The position numbers and the translations under genes are program-made. Of a stretch of DNA of 64,000 nucleotides, positions 52,201 through 64,000 are shown one piece after another. Origin of the DNA: Paragordius varius (taxonomy: Eukaryota; Nematomorpha); contig OZ176052.1 in NCBI GenBank assembly GCA_964247055.1, positions 13,826,001-13,890,000 of the forward strand, read 5' to 3'. Numbering within the stretch: the stretch's first letter is position 1; every line of letters starts with the position of its first letter. Below the pieces are notes generated by a model. The model was not told where the DNA came from. It saw only the letters and a program-made list of their open reading frames with translations, and made no database searches.

Positions 52201-55200
52201 TTGGGGTGATGATGGAACTACTATAGGGCTACCCAAAAAAAATTATGGCGACATCACCTGATCAAATTTGGATTTTAGGTAGCCATTTTTATTTTTAAAA
52301 TCGTATAAAATAAATTTTTTAAATATTTAAAAAATTCATAAAAATTACATTTATAGTCCGATCCCCAAAATATTTGGGGTGATGATGGAACTACTATAGG
52401 GCTCCCCAAAAAAAATTATGGCGACATCACCTGATCAAATTTGGATTTTAGGTAGCCATTTTTATTTTTAAAATCGTATAAAATATATTTTTTAAATATT
52501 TAAAAAATTCATAAAAATTACATTTATAGTCCGATCCCCAAAGTATTCGGGGTGATGATGGAACTACCATAGGGCTACCCAAAAAAAATTATGGCGACAT
52601 CACCTGATCAAATTTGGATTTTAGGTAGCCATTTTTATTTTTAAAATCGTTTAAAATAAATTTTTTAAATATTTAAAAAATTCATAAAAATTACATTTAT
52701 ACTCCGATCTCGAAAATATTTGGGGTGATGATGGAACTACCATAGAGCTACCCCAAAAAAATTATAGTGACATCACCTGATCAAATTTGGATTTTAGGTA
52801 GCCATTTTTATTTTTAAAATCGTATAAAATAAATTTTTTAAATATTTAAAAAATCCATAAAAATTACATTTATAGTCCGATCCCCAAAATATTTGGGGTG
52901 ATGATGGAACTACCATAGGGCTACCCAAAAAAAATTATGGCGACATCACCTGATCAAATTTGGATTTTAAGTAGCCATTTTTATTTTTAAAATCGTATAA
53001 AATAAATTTTTTAAATATTTAAAAAATTCATAAAAATTACATTTATAGTCCGATCCCCAAAATATTTGGGGTGATGATGGAACTACCATAGGGCTACGCA
53101 AAAAAAATTATGGTGACATCACCTGATCAAATATGGATTTTTGGTAGCCATTTTTATTTTTAAAATCGTATAAAATAAATTTTTTAAATATTTAAAAAAT
53201 TCATAAAAATTACATTTATAGTCCGATCCCCAAAATATTTGGGGTGATGATGGAACTACTATAGGGCTACCCAAAAAAAATTATGGCGACATCACCTGAT
53301 CAAATTTGGATTTTAGGTAGCCATTTTTATTTTTAAAATCGTATAAAATAAATTTTTTAAATATTTAAAAAATTCATAAAAATTACATTTATAGTCCGAT
53401 CCCCAAAATATTTGGGGTGATGATGGAACTACTATAGGGCTCCCCAAAAAAAATTATGGCGACATCACCTGATCAAATTTGGATTTTAGGTAGCCATTTT
53501 TATTTTTAAAATCGTATAAAATATATTTTTTAAATATTTAAAAAATTCATAAAAATTACATTTATAGTCCGATCCCCAAAGTATTCGGGGTGATGATGGA
53601 ACTACCATAGGGCTACCCAAAAAAAATTATGGCGACATCACCTGATCAAATTTGGATTTTAGGTAGCCATTTTTATTTTTAAAATCGTTTAAAATAAATT
53701 TTTTAAATATTTAAAAAATTCATAAAAATTACATTTATACTCCGATCTCGAAAATATTTGGGGTGATGATGGAACTACCATAGAGCTACCCCAAAAAAAT
53801 TATAGTGACATCACCTGATCAAATTTGGATTTTAGGTAGCCATTTTTATTTTTAAAATCGTATAAAATAAATTTTTTAAATATTTAAAAAATTCATAAAA
53901 ATTACATTTATAGTCCGATCCCCAAAATATTTGGGGTGATGATGGAACTACCATAGGGCTACCCAAAAAAAATTATGGCGATATCACCTGATCAAATTTG
54001 GATTTTAAGTAGCCATTTTTATTTTTAAAATCGTATAAAATAAATTTTTTAAATATTTAAAAAATTCATAAAAATTACATTTATAGTCCGATCCCCAAAA
54101 TATTTGGGGTGATGATGGAACTACCATAGGGCTACGCAAAAAAAATTATGGTGACATCACCTGATCAAATTTGGATTTTTGGTAGCCATTTTTATTTTTA
54201 AAATCGTATAAAATAAATTTTTTAAATATTTAAAAAATTCAAAAAAATTACATTTATACTCCGATCTCGACAATATTTGGGGTGATGATGGAACTACCAT
54301 AGGGCTACCCAAAAAAAATTATGGTGACATCACCTGATCAAATTTGGATTTTAGGTAGCCATTTTTATTTTTAAAATCGTATAAAATAAATTTTTTAAAT
54401 ATTTAAAAAATTCATAAAAATTACATTTATACTCCGATCCCCAAAATATTTGGGGTGATGATGGAACTACTATAGGGCTACCCAAAAAAAATTATGGCGA
54501 CATCACCTGATCAAATTTGGATTTTAGGTAGCCATTTTTATTTTTAAAATCGTATAAAATAAATTTTTTAAATATTTAAAAAATTCATAAAAATTACATT
54601 TATACTCCGATCTCGAAAATATTTGGGGTGATGATGAAACTACCATAGGGCTACATTATGGTGACATCACCTGATCAAATTTGGATTTTAGGTAGCCATT
54701 TTTATTTTTAAAATCGTATAAAATAAATTTTTTAAATATTTAAAAAATTCATAAAAATTACATTTATAGTCCGATCCCCAAAATATTTGGGGTGATGATG
54801 GAACTACCATAGGGCTACCCAAAAATAATTATGGCGACATCACCTGATCAAATTTGGATTTTAGGTAGCCATTTTTATTTTTAAAATCGTATAAAATAAA
54901 TTTTTTAAATATTTAAAAAATTCATAAAAATTACATTTATACTCCGATCCCCAAAATATTTGGGGTGATGATGGAACTACTATAGGGCTACCCAAAAAAA
55001 ATTATGGCGACATCACCTGATCAAATTTGGATTTTAGGTAGCCATTTTTATTTTTAAAATCGTATAAAATAAATTTTTTAAATATTTAAAAAATTCATAA
55101 AAATTACATTTATACTCCGATCTCGAAAATATTTGGGGTGATGATGGAATACCATAGGGCTACCCAAAAAAATTATAGTGACATCACCTGATCAAATTTG

Positions 55201-57100
55201 GATTTTAGGTAGCCATTTTTATTTTTAAAATCGTATAAAATAAATTTTTTAAATATTTAAAAAATTCATAAAAATTACATTTATACTCCGATCTCGAAAA
55301 TATTTGGGGTGATGATGGAACTACCATAGGGCTACATAAAAAAATTATAGTGACATCACCTGATCAAATATGGATTTTAGGTAGCCATTTTTATTTTTAA
55401 TATCGTATAAAATAAATTTTAAATATTTAAAAAATTCATAAAAATTACATTTATACTCCGATCTCGATAATATTTGGGGTGATGATGGAACTAGCATAGG
55501 GCTACCCAAAAAAAATTATGGCGACATCACTTGATCAAATTTGGATTTTATGTAGCCATTTTTATTTTTAAAATCGTATAAAATAAATTTTTTAAATATT
55601 TAAAAAATTCATAAAAATTACATTTATACTCCGATCCCCAAAATATTTGGGGTGATGATGGAACTACTATAGGGCTACCCAAAAAAAATTATGGCGACAT
55701 CACCTGATCAAATTTGGATTTTAGGTAGCCATTTTTATTTTTAAAATCGTATAAAATAAATTTTTTAAATATTTAAAAAATTCATAAAAATTACATTTAT
55801 ACTCCGATCTCGAAAATATTTGGGGTGATGATGGAATACCATAGGGCTACCCAAAAAAATTATAGTGACATCACCTGATCAAATTTGGATTTTAGGTAGC
55901 CATTTTTATTTTTAAAATCGTATAAAATAAATTTTTTAAATATTTAAAAAATTCATAAAAATTACATTTATACTCCGATCTCGAAAATATTTGGGGTGAT
56001 GATGGAACTACCATAGGGCTACATAAAAAAATTATAGTGACATCACCTGATCAAATATGGATTTTAGGTAGCCATTTTTATTTTTAAAATCGTATAAAAT
56101 AAATTTTTTAAATATTTAAAAAATTCATAAAAATTACATTTATAGTCCGATCCCCAAAATATTTGGGGTGAGATGGAACTACCATAGGGCTACCCAAAAA
56201 AAATTATGGCGACATCACCTGATCAAATTTGGATTTTAGGTAGCCATTTTTATTTTTAAAATCGTATAAAATAAATTTTTTAAATATTTAAAAAATTCAT
56301 AAAAATTACATTTATACTCCGATCTCGACAATATTTGGGGTGATGATGGAACTACCATAGGGCTACCCAAAAAAAATTATGGTGACATCACCTGATCAAA
56401 TTTGGATTTTAGGTAGCCATTTTTATTTTTAAAATCGTATAAAATAAATTTTTTAAATATTTAAAAAATTCATAAAAATTACATTTATAGTCCGATCCCC
56501 AAAATATTTGGGGTGATGATGGAACTACCATAGAGCTACCCAAAAAAAATTATGGTGACATCACCTGATCAAATTTGGATTTTAGGTAGCCGTTTTTATT
56601 TTTTAAATCGTATAAAATAAATTTTTTAAATATTTAAATATTCATAAAAATTACATTTATAGTCCGATCCCCTAAATATTTGGGGTGATGATGGAACTAC
56701 CATAGGGCTACCCAAAAAAAATTATGGCGACATCACCTGATCAAATTTGGATTTTAGGTAGCCATTTTTATTTTTAAAATCGTATAAAATAAATTTTTTA
56801 AATATTTAAAAAATTCAAAAAAATTACATTTATACTCCGATCTCGACAATATTTGGGGTGATGATGGAATTACCATAGGGCTACCCAAAAAAAATTATGG
56901 TGACATCACCTGATCAAATTTGGATTTTAGGTAGCCATTTTTATTTTTAAAATCGTATAAAATAAATTTTTTAAATATTTAAAAAATTCATAAAAATTAC
57001 ATTTATAGTCCGATCCCCAAAATATTTGGGGTGAGATGGAACTACCATAGGGCTACCCAAAAAAAATTATGGCGACATCACCTGATCAAATTTGGATTTT
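47440..57100 (+). repeat. Segment B, counterpart of segment A
   Basis: Its left part is the end of 22-mer copy 2b and its right part runs through the 6-mers at 52163 and 53201 (1038 bp each). Further markers are GGGCTACATTATGG (54651), GGAATACCATAGGG near 55,148 and CCCCTAAATATTT (56671). It lacks the roughly 2.6-kb local duplication of segment A and carries one extra monomer near 51.5 kb. Beyond about 57.1 kb the order no longer follows segment A. Confidence 0.8.
52163..54238 (+). repeat. Two tandem 6-monomer repeats (1038 bp each) in segment B
   Basis: The units start at 52163 and 53201, with ATCGTTTAAA at 52649 and 53687. They match the pair at 7071 and 8109 at +45,092 bp, including GATATCACC in the second unit (8889 and 53981). 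The last monomer here has the full CCCCAAAATATTTGGGG, whereas the segment A copy has lost 3 bp. Confidence 0.9.
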
Positions 57101-60100
57101 AGGTAGCCATTTTTATTTTTAAAATCGTATAAAATAAATTTTTTAAATATTTAAAAAATTCATAAAAATTACATTTATAGTCCGATCCCCAAAGTATTCA
57201 GGGTGATGATGGAACTACCATAGGGCTACCCAAAAAAAATTATGGCGACATCACCTGATCAAATTTGGATTTTAGGTAGCCATTTTTATTTTTAAAATCG
57301 TATAAAATAAATTTTTTAAATATTTAAAAAATTCAAAAAATTACATTTATACTCCGATCTCGACAATATTTGGGGTGATGATGGAACTACCATAGGGCTA
57401 CCCAAAAAAATTATAGTGACATCACCTGATCAAATTTGGATTTTAGGTAGCCATTTTTATTTTTAAAATCGTATAAAATAAATTTTTTAAATATTTAAAA
57501 AATTCATAAAAATTACATTTATACTCCGATCTCGAAAATATTTGGGGTGATGATGGAACTACCATAGGGCTACCCAAAAAAAATTATGGTGACATCGCCT
57601 GATCAAATTTGGATTTTAGGTAGCCATTTTAATTTTTAATATCGTATAAAATAAATTTTTTAAATATTTAAAAAATTCATAAAAATTACATTTATACTCC
57701 GATCTCGAAAATATTTGGGGTGATGATGGAACTACCATAGGGCTACCCAAAAAAAATTATGGTGACATCACCTGATCAAATTTGGATTTTAGGTAGCCAT
57801 TTTTATTTTTAAAATCGTATAAAATAAATTTTTTAAATATTTAAAAAATTCATAAAAATTACATTTATACTCCGATCTCGAAAATATTTGGGGTGATGAT
57901 GGAACTACCATAGGGCTACCCAAAAAAATTATAGTGACATCACCTGATCAAATTTGGATTTTAGGTAGCCATTTTTATTTTTAAAATCGTATAAAATAAA
58001 TTTTTTAAATATTTAAAAAATTCATAAAAATTACATTTATACTCCGATCTCGAAAATATTTGGGGTGATGATGGAACTACCATAGGGCTACCCAAAAAAA
58101 ATTATGGTGACATCACCTGATCAAATTTGGATTTTAGGTAGCCATTTTTATTTTTAAAATCGTATAAAATAAATTTTTTAAATATTTAAAAAATTCATAA
58201 AAATTACATTTATAGTCCGATCCCCAAAATTTTTGGGGTGAGATGGAACTACCATAGGGCTACCCAAAAAAAATTATGGCGACATCACCTGATCAAATTT
58301 GGATTTTAGGTAGCCATTTTTATTTTTAAAATCGTATAAAATAAATTTTTTAAATATTTAAAAAATTCATAAAAATTACATTTATAGTCCGATCCCCCAA
58401 GTATTCAGGGTGATGATGGAACTACCATAGGGCTACCCAAAAAAATTATAGTGACATCACCTGATCAAATTTGGATTTTAGGTAGCCATTTTTATTTTTA
58501 AAATCGTATAAAATAAATTTTTTAAATATTTAAAAAATTCATAAAAATTACATTTATAGTCCGATCCCCAAAATTTTTGGGGTGAGATGGAACTACCATA
58601 GGGCTACCCAAAAAAAATTATGGCGACATCACCTGATCAAATTTGGATTTTAGGTAGCCATTTTTATTTTTAAAATCGTATAAAATAAATTTTTTAAATA
58701 TTTAAAAAATTTATAAAAATTACATTTATAGTCCGATCCCCAAAGTATTCAGGGTAATGATGGAACTACCATAGGGCTACCCAAAAAAAATTATGGCGAC
58801 ATCACCTGATCAAATTTGGATTTTAGGTAGCCATTTTTATTTTTAAAATCGTATAAAATAAATTTTTTAAATATTTAAAAAATTCAAAAAATTACATTTA
58901 TACTCCAATCTCGACAATATTTGAGGTGATGATGGAACTACCATAGGGCTACCCAAAAAAATTATAGTGACTCACCTGATCAAATTTGGATTTTAGGTAG
59001 CCATTTTTATTTTTAAAATCGTATAAAATAAATTTTTTAAATATTTAAAAAATTCATAAAAATTACATTTATACTCCGATCTCGAAAATATTTGGGGTGA
59101 TGATGGAACTACCATAGGGCTACCCAAAAAAAATTATGGTGACATCACCTGATCAAATTTGGATTTTAGGTAGCCATTTTAATTTTTAATATCGTATAAA
59201 ATAAATTTTTTAAATATTTAAAAAATTCATAAAAATTACATTTATACTCCGATCTCGAAAATATTTGGGGTGATGATGGAACTACCATAGGGCTACCCAA
59301 AAAAAATTATGGTGACATCACCTGATCAAATTTGGATTTTAGGTAGCCATTTTTATTTTTAAAATCGTATAAAATAAATTTTTTAAATATTTAAAAAATT
59401 CATAAAAATTACATTTATACTCCGATCTCGAAAATATTTGGGGTGATGATGGAACTACCATAGGGCTACCCAAAAAAATTATAGTGACATCACCTGATCA
59501 AATTTGGATTTTAGGTAGCCATTTTTATTTTTAAAATCGTATAAAATAAATTTTTTAAATATTTAAAAAATTCATAAAAATTACATTTATAGTCAGATCC
59601 CCAAGATATTTGGGGTGATGATGGAACTACCATAGGGCTACCCAAAAAAAATTATTCTGACATCACCTGATCAAATTTGGATTTTAGGTAGCCATTTTTA
59701 TTTTTAAAATCGTATAAAATAAATTTTTTAAATATTTAAAAATTCATAAAAATTACATTTATACTCCGATCTCGAAAATATTTGGGGTGATGATGGAACT
59801 ACCATAGAGCTACCCAAAAAAATTATAGTGACATCACCTGATCAAATTTGGATTTTAGGTAGCCATTTTTATTTTTAAAATCGTATAAAATAAATTTTTT
59901 AAATATTTAAAAAATTCATAAAAATTACATTTATACTCCGATCTCGAAAATATTTGGGGTGATGATGGAACTACCATAAGGCTACCCAAAAAAAATTATG
60001 GTGACATCACCTGATCAAATTTGGATTTTAGGTAGCCATTTTTATTTTTAAAATCGTATAAAATAAATTTTTTAAATATTTAAAAAATTCATAAAAATTA

Positions 60101-62520
60101 CATTTATAGTCCGATCCCCAAAATATTTGGGGTGAGATGGAACTACCATAGGGCTACCCAAAAAAAATTATGGCGACATCACCTGATCAAATTTGGATTT
60201 TAGGTAGCCATTTTTATTTTTAAAATCGTATAAAATAAATTTTTTAAATATTTAAAAAATTCATAAAAATTACATTTATAGTCCGATCCCCAAAATATTT
60301 GGGGTGAGATGGAACTACCATAGGGCTACCCAAAAAAAATTATGGCGACATCACCTGATCAAATTTGGATTTTAGGTAGCCATTTTTATTTTTAAAATCG
60401 TATAAAATAAATTTTTTAAATATTTAAAAAATTCAAAAAATTACATTTATACTCCGATCTCGACAATATTTGGGGTGATGATGGAACTACCATAGGGCTA
60501 CCCAAAAAAATTATAGTGACATCACCTGATCAAATTTGGATTTTAGGTAGCCATTTTTATTTTTAAAATCGTATAAAATAAATATTTTAAATATTTAAAA
60601 AATTCATAAAAATTACATTTATACTCCGATCTCGAAAATATTTGGGGTGATGATGGAACTACCATAGGGCTACATAAAAAAAATTATAGTGACATCACCT
60701 GATCAAATTTGGATTTTAGGTAGCCATTTTTATTTTTAATATCGTATAAAATAAATTTTAAATATTTAAAAAATTCATAAAAATTACATTTATACTCCGA
60801 TCTCGATAATATTTGGGGTGATGATGGAACTAGCATAGGGCTACCCAAAAAAAATTATGGCGACATCACTTGATCAAATTTGGATTTTAGGTAGCCATTT
60901 TTATTTTTAAAATCGTATAAAATAAATTTTTTAAATATTTAAAAAATTCATAAAAATTACATTTATAGTCCGATCCCCAAAATATTTGGGGTGATGATGG
61001 AACTACAATAGGGCTACCCAAAAAAATTATAGTGACATCACCTGATCAAATTTGGATTTTAGGTAGCCATTTTTATTTTTAAAATCGTATAAAATAAATT
61101 TTTTAAATATTTAAAAAATTCATAAAAATTACATTTATAGTCCGATCCCCAAAATATTTGGGATGATGATGGAACTACCATAGAGCTACCCAAAAAAAAT
61201 TATGGTGACATCACCTGATCAAATTTGGATTTTAGGTAGCCGTTTTTATTTTTTAAATCGTATAAAATAAATTTTTTAAATATTTAAATATTCATAAAAA
61301 TTACATTTATAGTCCGATCCCCTAAATATTTGGGGTGATGATGGAACTACCATAGGGCTACCCAAAAAAAATTATGGCGACATCACCTGATCAAATTTGG
61401 ATTTTAGGTAGCCATTTTTATTTTTAAAATCGTATAAAATAAATTTTTTAAATATTTAAAAAATTCAAAAAAATTACATTTATACTCCGATCTCGACAAT
61501 ATTTGGGGTGATGATGGAATTACCATAGGGCTACCCAAAAAAAATTATGGTGACATCACCTGATCAAATTTGGATTTTAGGTAGCCATTTTTATTTTTAA
61601 AATCGTATAAAATAAATTTTTTAAATATTTAAAAAATTCATAAAAATTACATTTATAGTCCGATCCCCAAAATATTTGGGGTGAGATGGAACTACCATAG
61701 GGCTACCCAAAAAAAATTATGGCGACATCACCTGATCAAATTTGGATTTTAGGTAGCCATTTTTATTTTTAAAATCGTATAAAATAAATTTTTTAAATAT
61801 TTAAAAAATTCATAAAAATTACATTTATAGTCCGATCCCCAAAGTATTCAGGGTGATGATGGAACTACCATAGGGCTACCCAAAAAAAATTATGGCGACA
61901 TCACCTGATCAAATTTGGATTTTAGGTAGCCATTTTTATTTTTAAAATCGTATAAAATAAATTTTTTAAATATTTAAAAAATTCATAAAAATTACATTTA
62001 TAGTCCGATCCCCAAAATATTTGGGGTGATGATGGAACTACCATAGGGCTACCCAAAAAAAATTATGTCGACATCACCTGATCAAATTTGGATTTTAGGT
62101 AGCCATTTTTATTTTTAAAATCGTATAAAATAAATTTTTTAAATATTTAAAAAATTCATAAAAATTACATTTATAGTCCGATCCCCAAAATATTTGGGGT
62201 GATGATGGAACTACCATAGGGCTACCCAAAAAAAATTATGGCGACATCACCTGATCAAATATGGATTTTAGGTAGCCATTTTTATTTTTAAAATCGTATA
62301 AAATAAATTTTTTAAATATTTAAAAAATTCATAAAAATTACATTTATAGTCCGATCCCCAAAGTATTCAGGGTGATGATGGAACTACCATAGGGCTACCC
62401 AAAAAAAATTATGGCGACATCACCTGATCAAATTTGGATTTTAGGTAGCCATTTTTATTTTTAAAATCATATAAAATAAATTTTTTAAATATTTAAAAAA
62501 TTCAAAAAATTACATTTATA
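55270..62520 (+). repeat. Local duplication in the right end (offset 4650 bp)
   Basis: The run GTAGCCGTTTTT, CCCCTAAATATTT (56671 and 61321), GGAATTACCATAGGG (56.87 and 61.52 kb), GGGGTGAGATGG and GTATTCAGGGTG (57191 and 61841) occurs twice at exactly 4650 bp. The preceding CTACATAAAAA / TTTTTAATATCG / TAAATTTTAAAT monomer and the CTCGATAAT / CTAGCATAGGG monomer also recur (55.34-55.56 and 60.66-60.90 kb), at an offset of 5339 bp because copy 1 has four extra monomers. GACATCGCCTGATC at 57592 and 62761 continues the pairing at 5169 bp. Confidence 0.82.
58222..58238. repeat. Extended dyad CCCCAAAA-T-TTTTGGGG
   Basis: One A-to-T change at the centre lengthens the usual 7-base arms to 8 bases around a single T. 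The same variant is at 58566-58582 and 63391-63407, always in monomers of the right-end block, two of them with GGGGTGAGATGG. It is a locally spread private variant of the dyad. Confidence 0.85.
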
Positions 62521-64000
62521 CTCCGATCTCGACAATATTTGGGGTGATGATGGAACTACCATAGGGCTACCCAAAAAAATTATAGTGACATCACCTGATC
62601 AAATTTGGATTTTAGGTAGCCATTTTTATTTTTAAAATCGTATAAAATAAATTTTTTAAATATTTAAAAAATTCATAAAAATTACATTTATACTCCGATC
62701 TCGAAAATATTGGGGGTGATGATGGAACTACCATAGGGCTACCCAAAAAAAATTATGGTGACATCGCCTGATCAAATTTGGATTTTAGGTAGCCATTTTA
62801 ATTTTTAATATCGTATAAAATAAATTTTTTAAATATTTAAAAAATTCATAAAAATTACATTTATACTCCGATCTCGAAAATATTTGGGGTGATGATGGAA
62901 CTACCATAGGGCTACCCAAAAAAAATTATGGTGACATCACCTGATCAAATTTGGATTTTAGGTAGCCATTTTTATTTTTAAAATCGTATAAAATAAATTT
63001 TTTAAATATTTAAAAAATTCATAAAAATTACATTTATACTCCGATCTCGAAAATATTTGGGGTGATGATGGAACTACCATAGGGCTACCCAAAAAAATTA
63101 TAGTGACATCACCTGATCAAATTTGGATTTTAGGTAGCCATTTTTATTTTTAAAATCGTATAAAATAAATTTTTTAAATATTTAAAAAATTCATAAAAAT
63201 TACATTTATACTCCGATCTCGAAAATATTTGCGGTGATGATGGAACTACCATAGGGCTACCCAAAAAAAATTATGGTGACATCACCTGATCAAATTTGGA
63301 TTTTAGGTAGCCATTTTTATTTTTAAAATCGTATAAAATAAATTTTTTAAATATTTAAAAAATTCATAAAAATTACATTTATAGTCCGATCCCCAAAATT
63401 TTTGGGGTGATGATGGAACTACCATAGGGCTACCCAAAAAAAATTATGGCGACATCACCTGATCAAATTTGGATTTTAGGTAGCCATTTTTATTTTTAAA
63501 ATCGTATAAAATAATTTTAAATATTTAAAAAATTCAAAAAATTACATTTATACTCCAATCTCGACAATATTTGGGGTGATGATGGAACTACCATAGGGCT
63601 ACCCAAAAAAATTATAGTGACATCACCTGATCAAATTTGGATTTTAGGTAGCCATTTTTATTTTTAAAATCGTATAAAATAAATTTTTTAAATATTTAAA
63701 AAATTCATAAAAATTACATTTATACTCCGATCTCGAAAATATTTGGGGTGATGATGGAACTACCATAGGGCTACCCAAAAAAAATTATGGTGACATCACC
63801 TGATCAAATTTGGATTTTAGGTAGCCATTTTAATTTTTAATATCGTATAAAATAAATTTTTTAAATATTTAAAAAATTCATAAAAATTACATTTATACTC
63901 CGATCTCGAAAATATTTGGGGTGATGATGGAACTACCATAGGGCTACCCAAAAAAAATTATGGTGACATCACCTGATCAAATTTGGATTTTAGGTAGCCA

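Larger units (their letters stand above)
1..64000 (+). repeat. 173-bp AT-rich satellite DNA array (whole window, no genes)
   Basis: Head-to-tail tandem copies fill the window from the first base to the last. Consecutive monomer starts (the TC of the TCATAAAA or TCAAAAAA motif) lie at 1, 174 and 347, so the period is 173 bp. About 370 copies fit. Every line read carries the same order of motifs: TCCGAT, TATTTGGGG, GATGATGGAAC, ATAGGGCTACCC, GACATCACC, TGATCA, TTTTAGGTAGCC, AATCGTATAAAA and an AT linker. No inverted copy and no foreign insertion was seen. Stops such as the TAG in CATAGGG recur in each copy, and 173 leaves remainder 2 when divided by 3, so no long reading frame can persist. The family is not one I recognise. 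By analogy with other nucleosome-length satellites a centromeric or pericentromeric location is likely, but this is inference. Confidence 0.97.

Noticed and set aside
1-64000. Open reading frames starting at the recurrent ATGATGGAA
   Set aside because: The ATG is followed within a few codons by the TAG of CATAGGG or by other stops in most copies. The period of 173 shifts the frame each monomer. Any short frames are by-products of the repeat.
1-64000. CRISPR array
   Set aside because: The repeat fills the whole period with no unique spacers between copies, and the unit is far longer than a CRISPR repeat.
1-64000. Naming the species or the satellite family
   Set aside because: Monomer length and composition fit satellites from many insects, nematodes and plants. 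I do not recognise the sequence itself, so no name is given.

Overview
The whole 64-kb window is one uninterrupted tandem array of a single AT-rich satellite with a monomer of about 173 bp. There are roughly 370 copies, all in the same orientation. By hand count a typical monomer is about 27% G+C. I found no protein-coding gene, RNA gene, transposon, CRISPR array or unique-sequence island. Every copy carries stop codons, and because 173 is not a multiple of 3 an array-long reading frame would have to be open in all three frames.

This points to a eukaryotic chromosome, in centromeric or pericentromeric heterochromatin or another satellite block. The monomer length is near that of a nucleosome plus linker, as in several known centromeric satellites. 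I do not recognise the family and cannot name the species. An invertebrate or plant source is equally compatible with what can be seen.

Each monomer has two parts. One is a GC-richer part of about 105 bp running from the TCCGAT motif to GGTAGCC. The other is a linker of about 65 bp that is almost pure A+T and carries a perfect 24-bp palindrome. The GC-richer part holds three further self-complementary elements: CCCCAAA-ATA-TTTGGGG, GGTGA-CA-TCACC, and a long dyad GGCTACC...GGTAGCC that encloses the second one.

The monomers are not homogenised into one sequence. They fall into recurring haplotypes that are arranged in a nested hierarchy of higher-order repeats (HORs). About 0-2.8 kb holds mixed monomers. 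About 2.8-14 kb (segment A) holds a looser relative of the 22-mer HOR, then 6-mer repeats of 1038 bp and a local duplication at an offset of about 2.58 kb. About 14.3-16 kb holds a 1021-bp 6-mer. About 16.8-20 kb holds a 1382-bp 8-mer plus a 5-mer derivative. About 23-28 kb holds a 13-mer of about 2.2 kb. About 28.0-50.4 kb holds two nearly identical super-repeats of about 10.87 kb, each containing two tandem copies of a 22-monomer, 3.80-kb HOR, separated by a 679-bp remnant. About 48-57 kb (segment B) repeats segment A at an offset of about 44-45 kb. About 55-64 kb holds another local expansion at an offset of 4650 bp.

The most informative signal is the layering. Markers that distinguish the first from the second 22-mer are conserved between super-repeats, so the 3.8-kb duplication came first and the roughly 11.5-kb duplication later. 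The deletions and duplication junctions that could be localised best lie in or beside the AT palindrome. All repeat boundaries and offsets were obtained by reading and hand counting; a self-alignment would refine them. Assembly error in such an array cannot be excluded from sequence alone.
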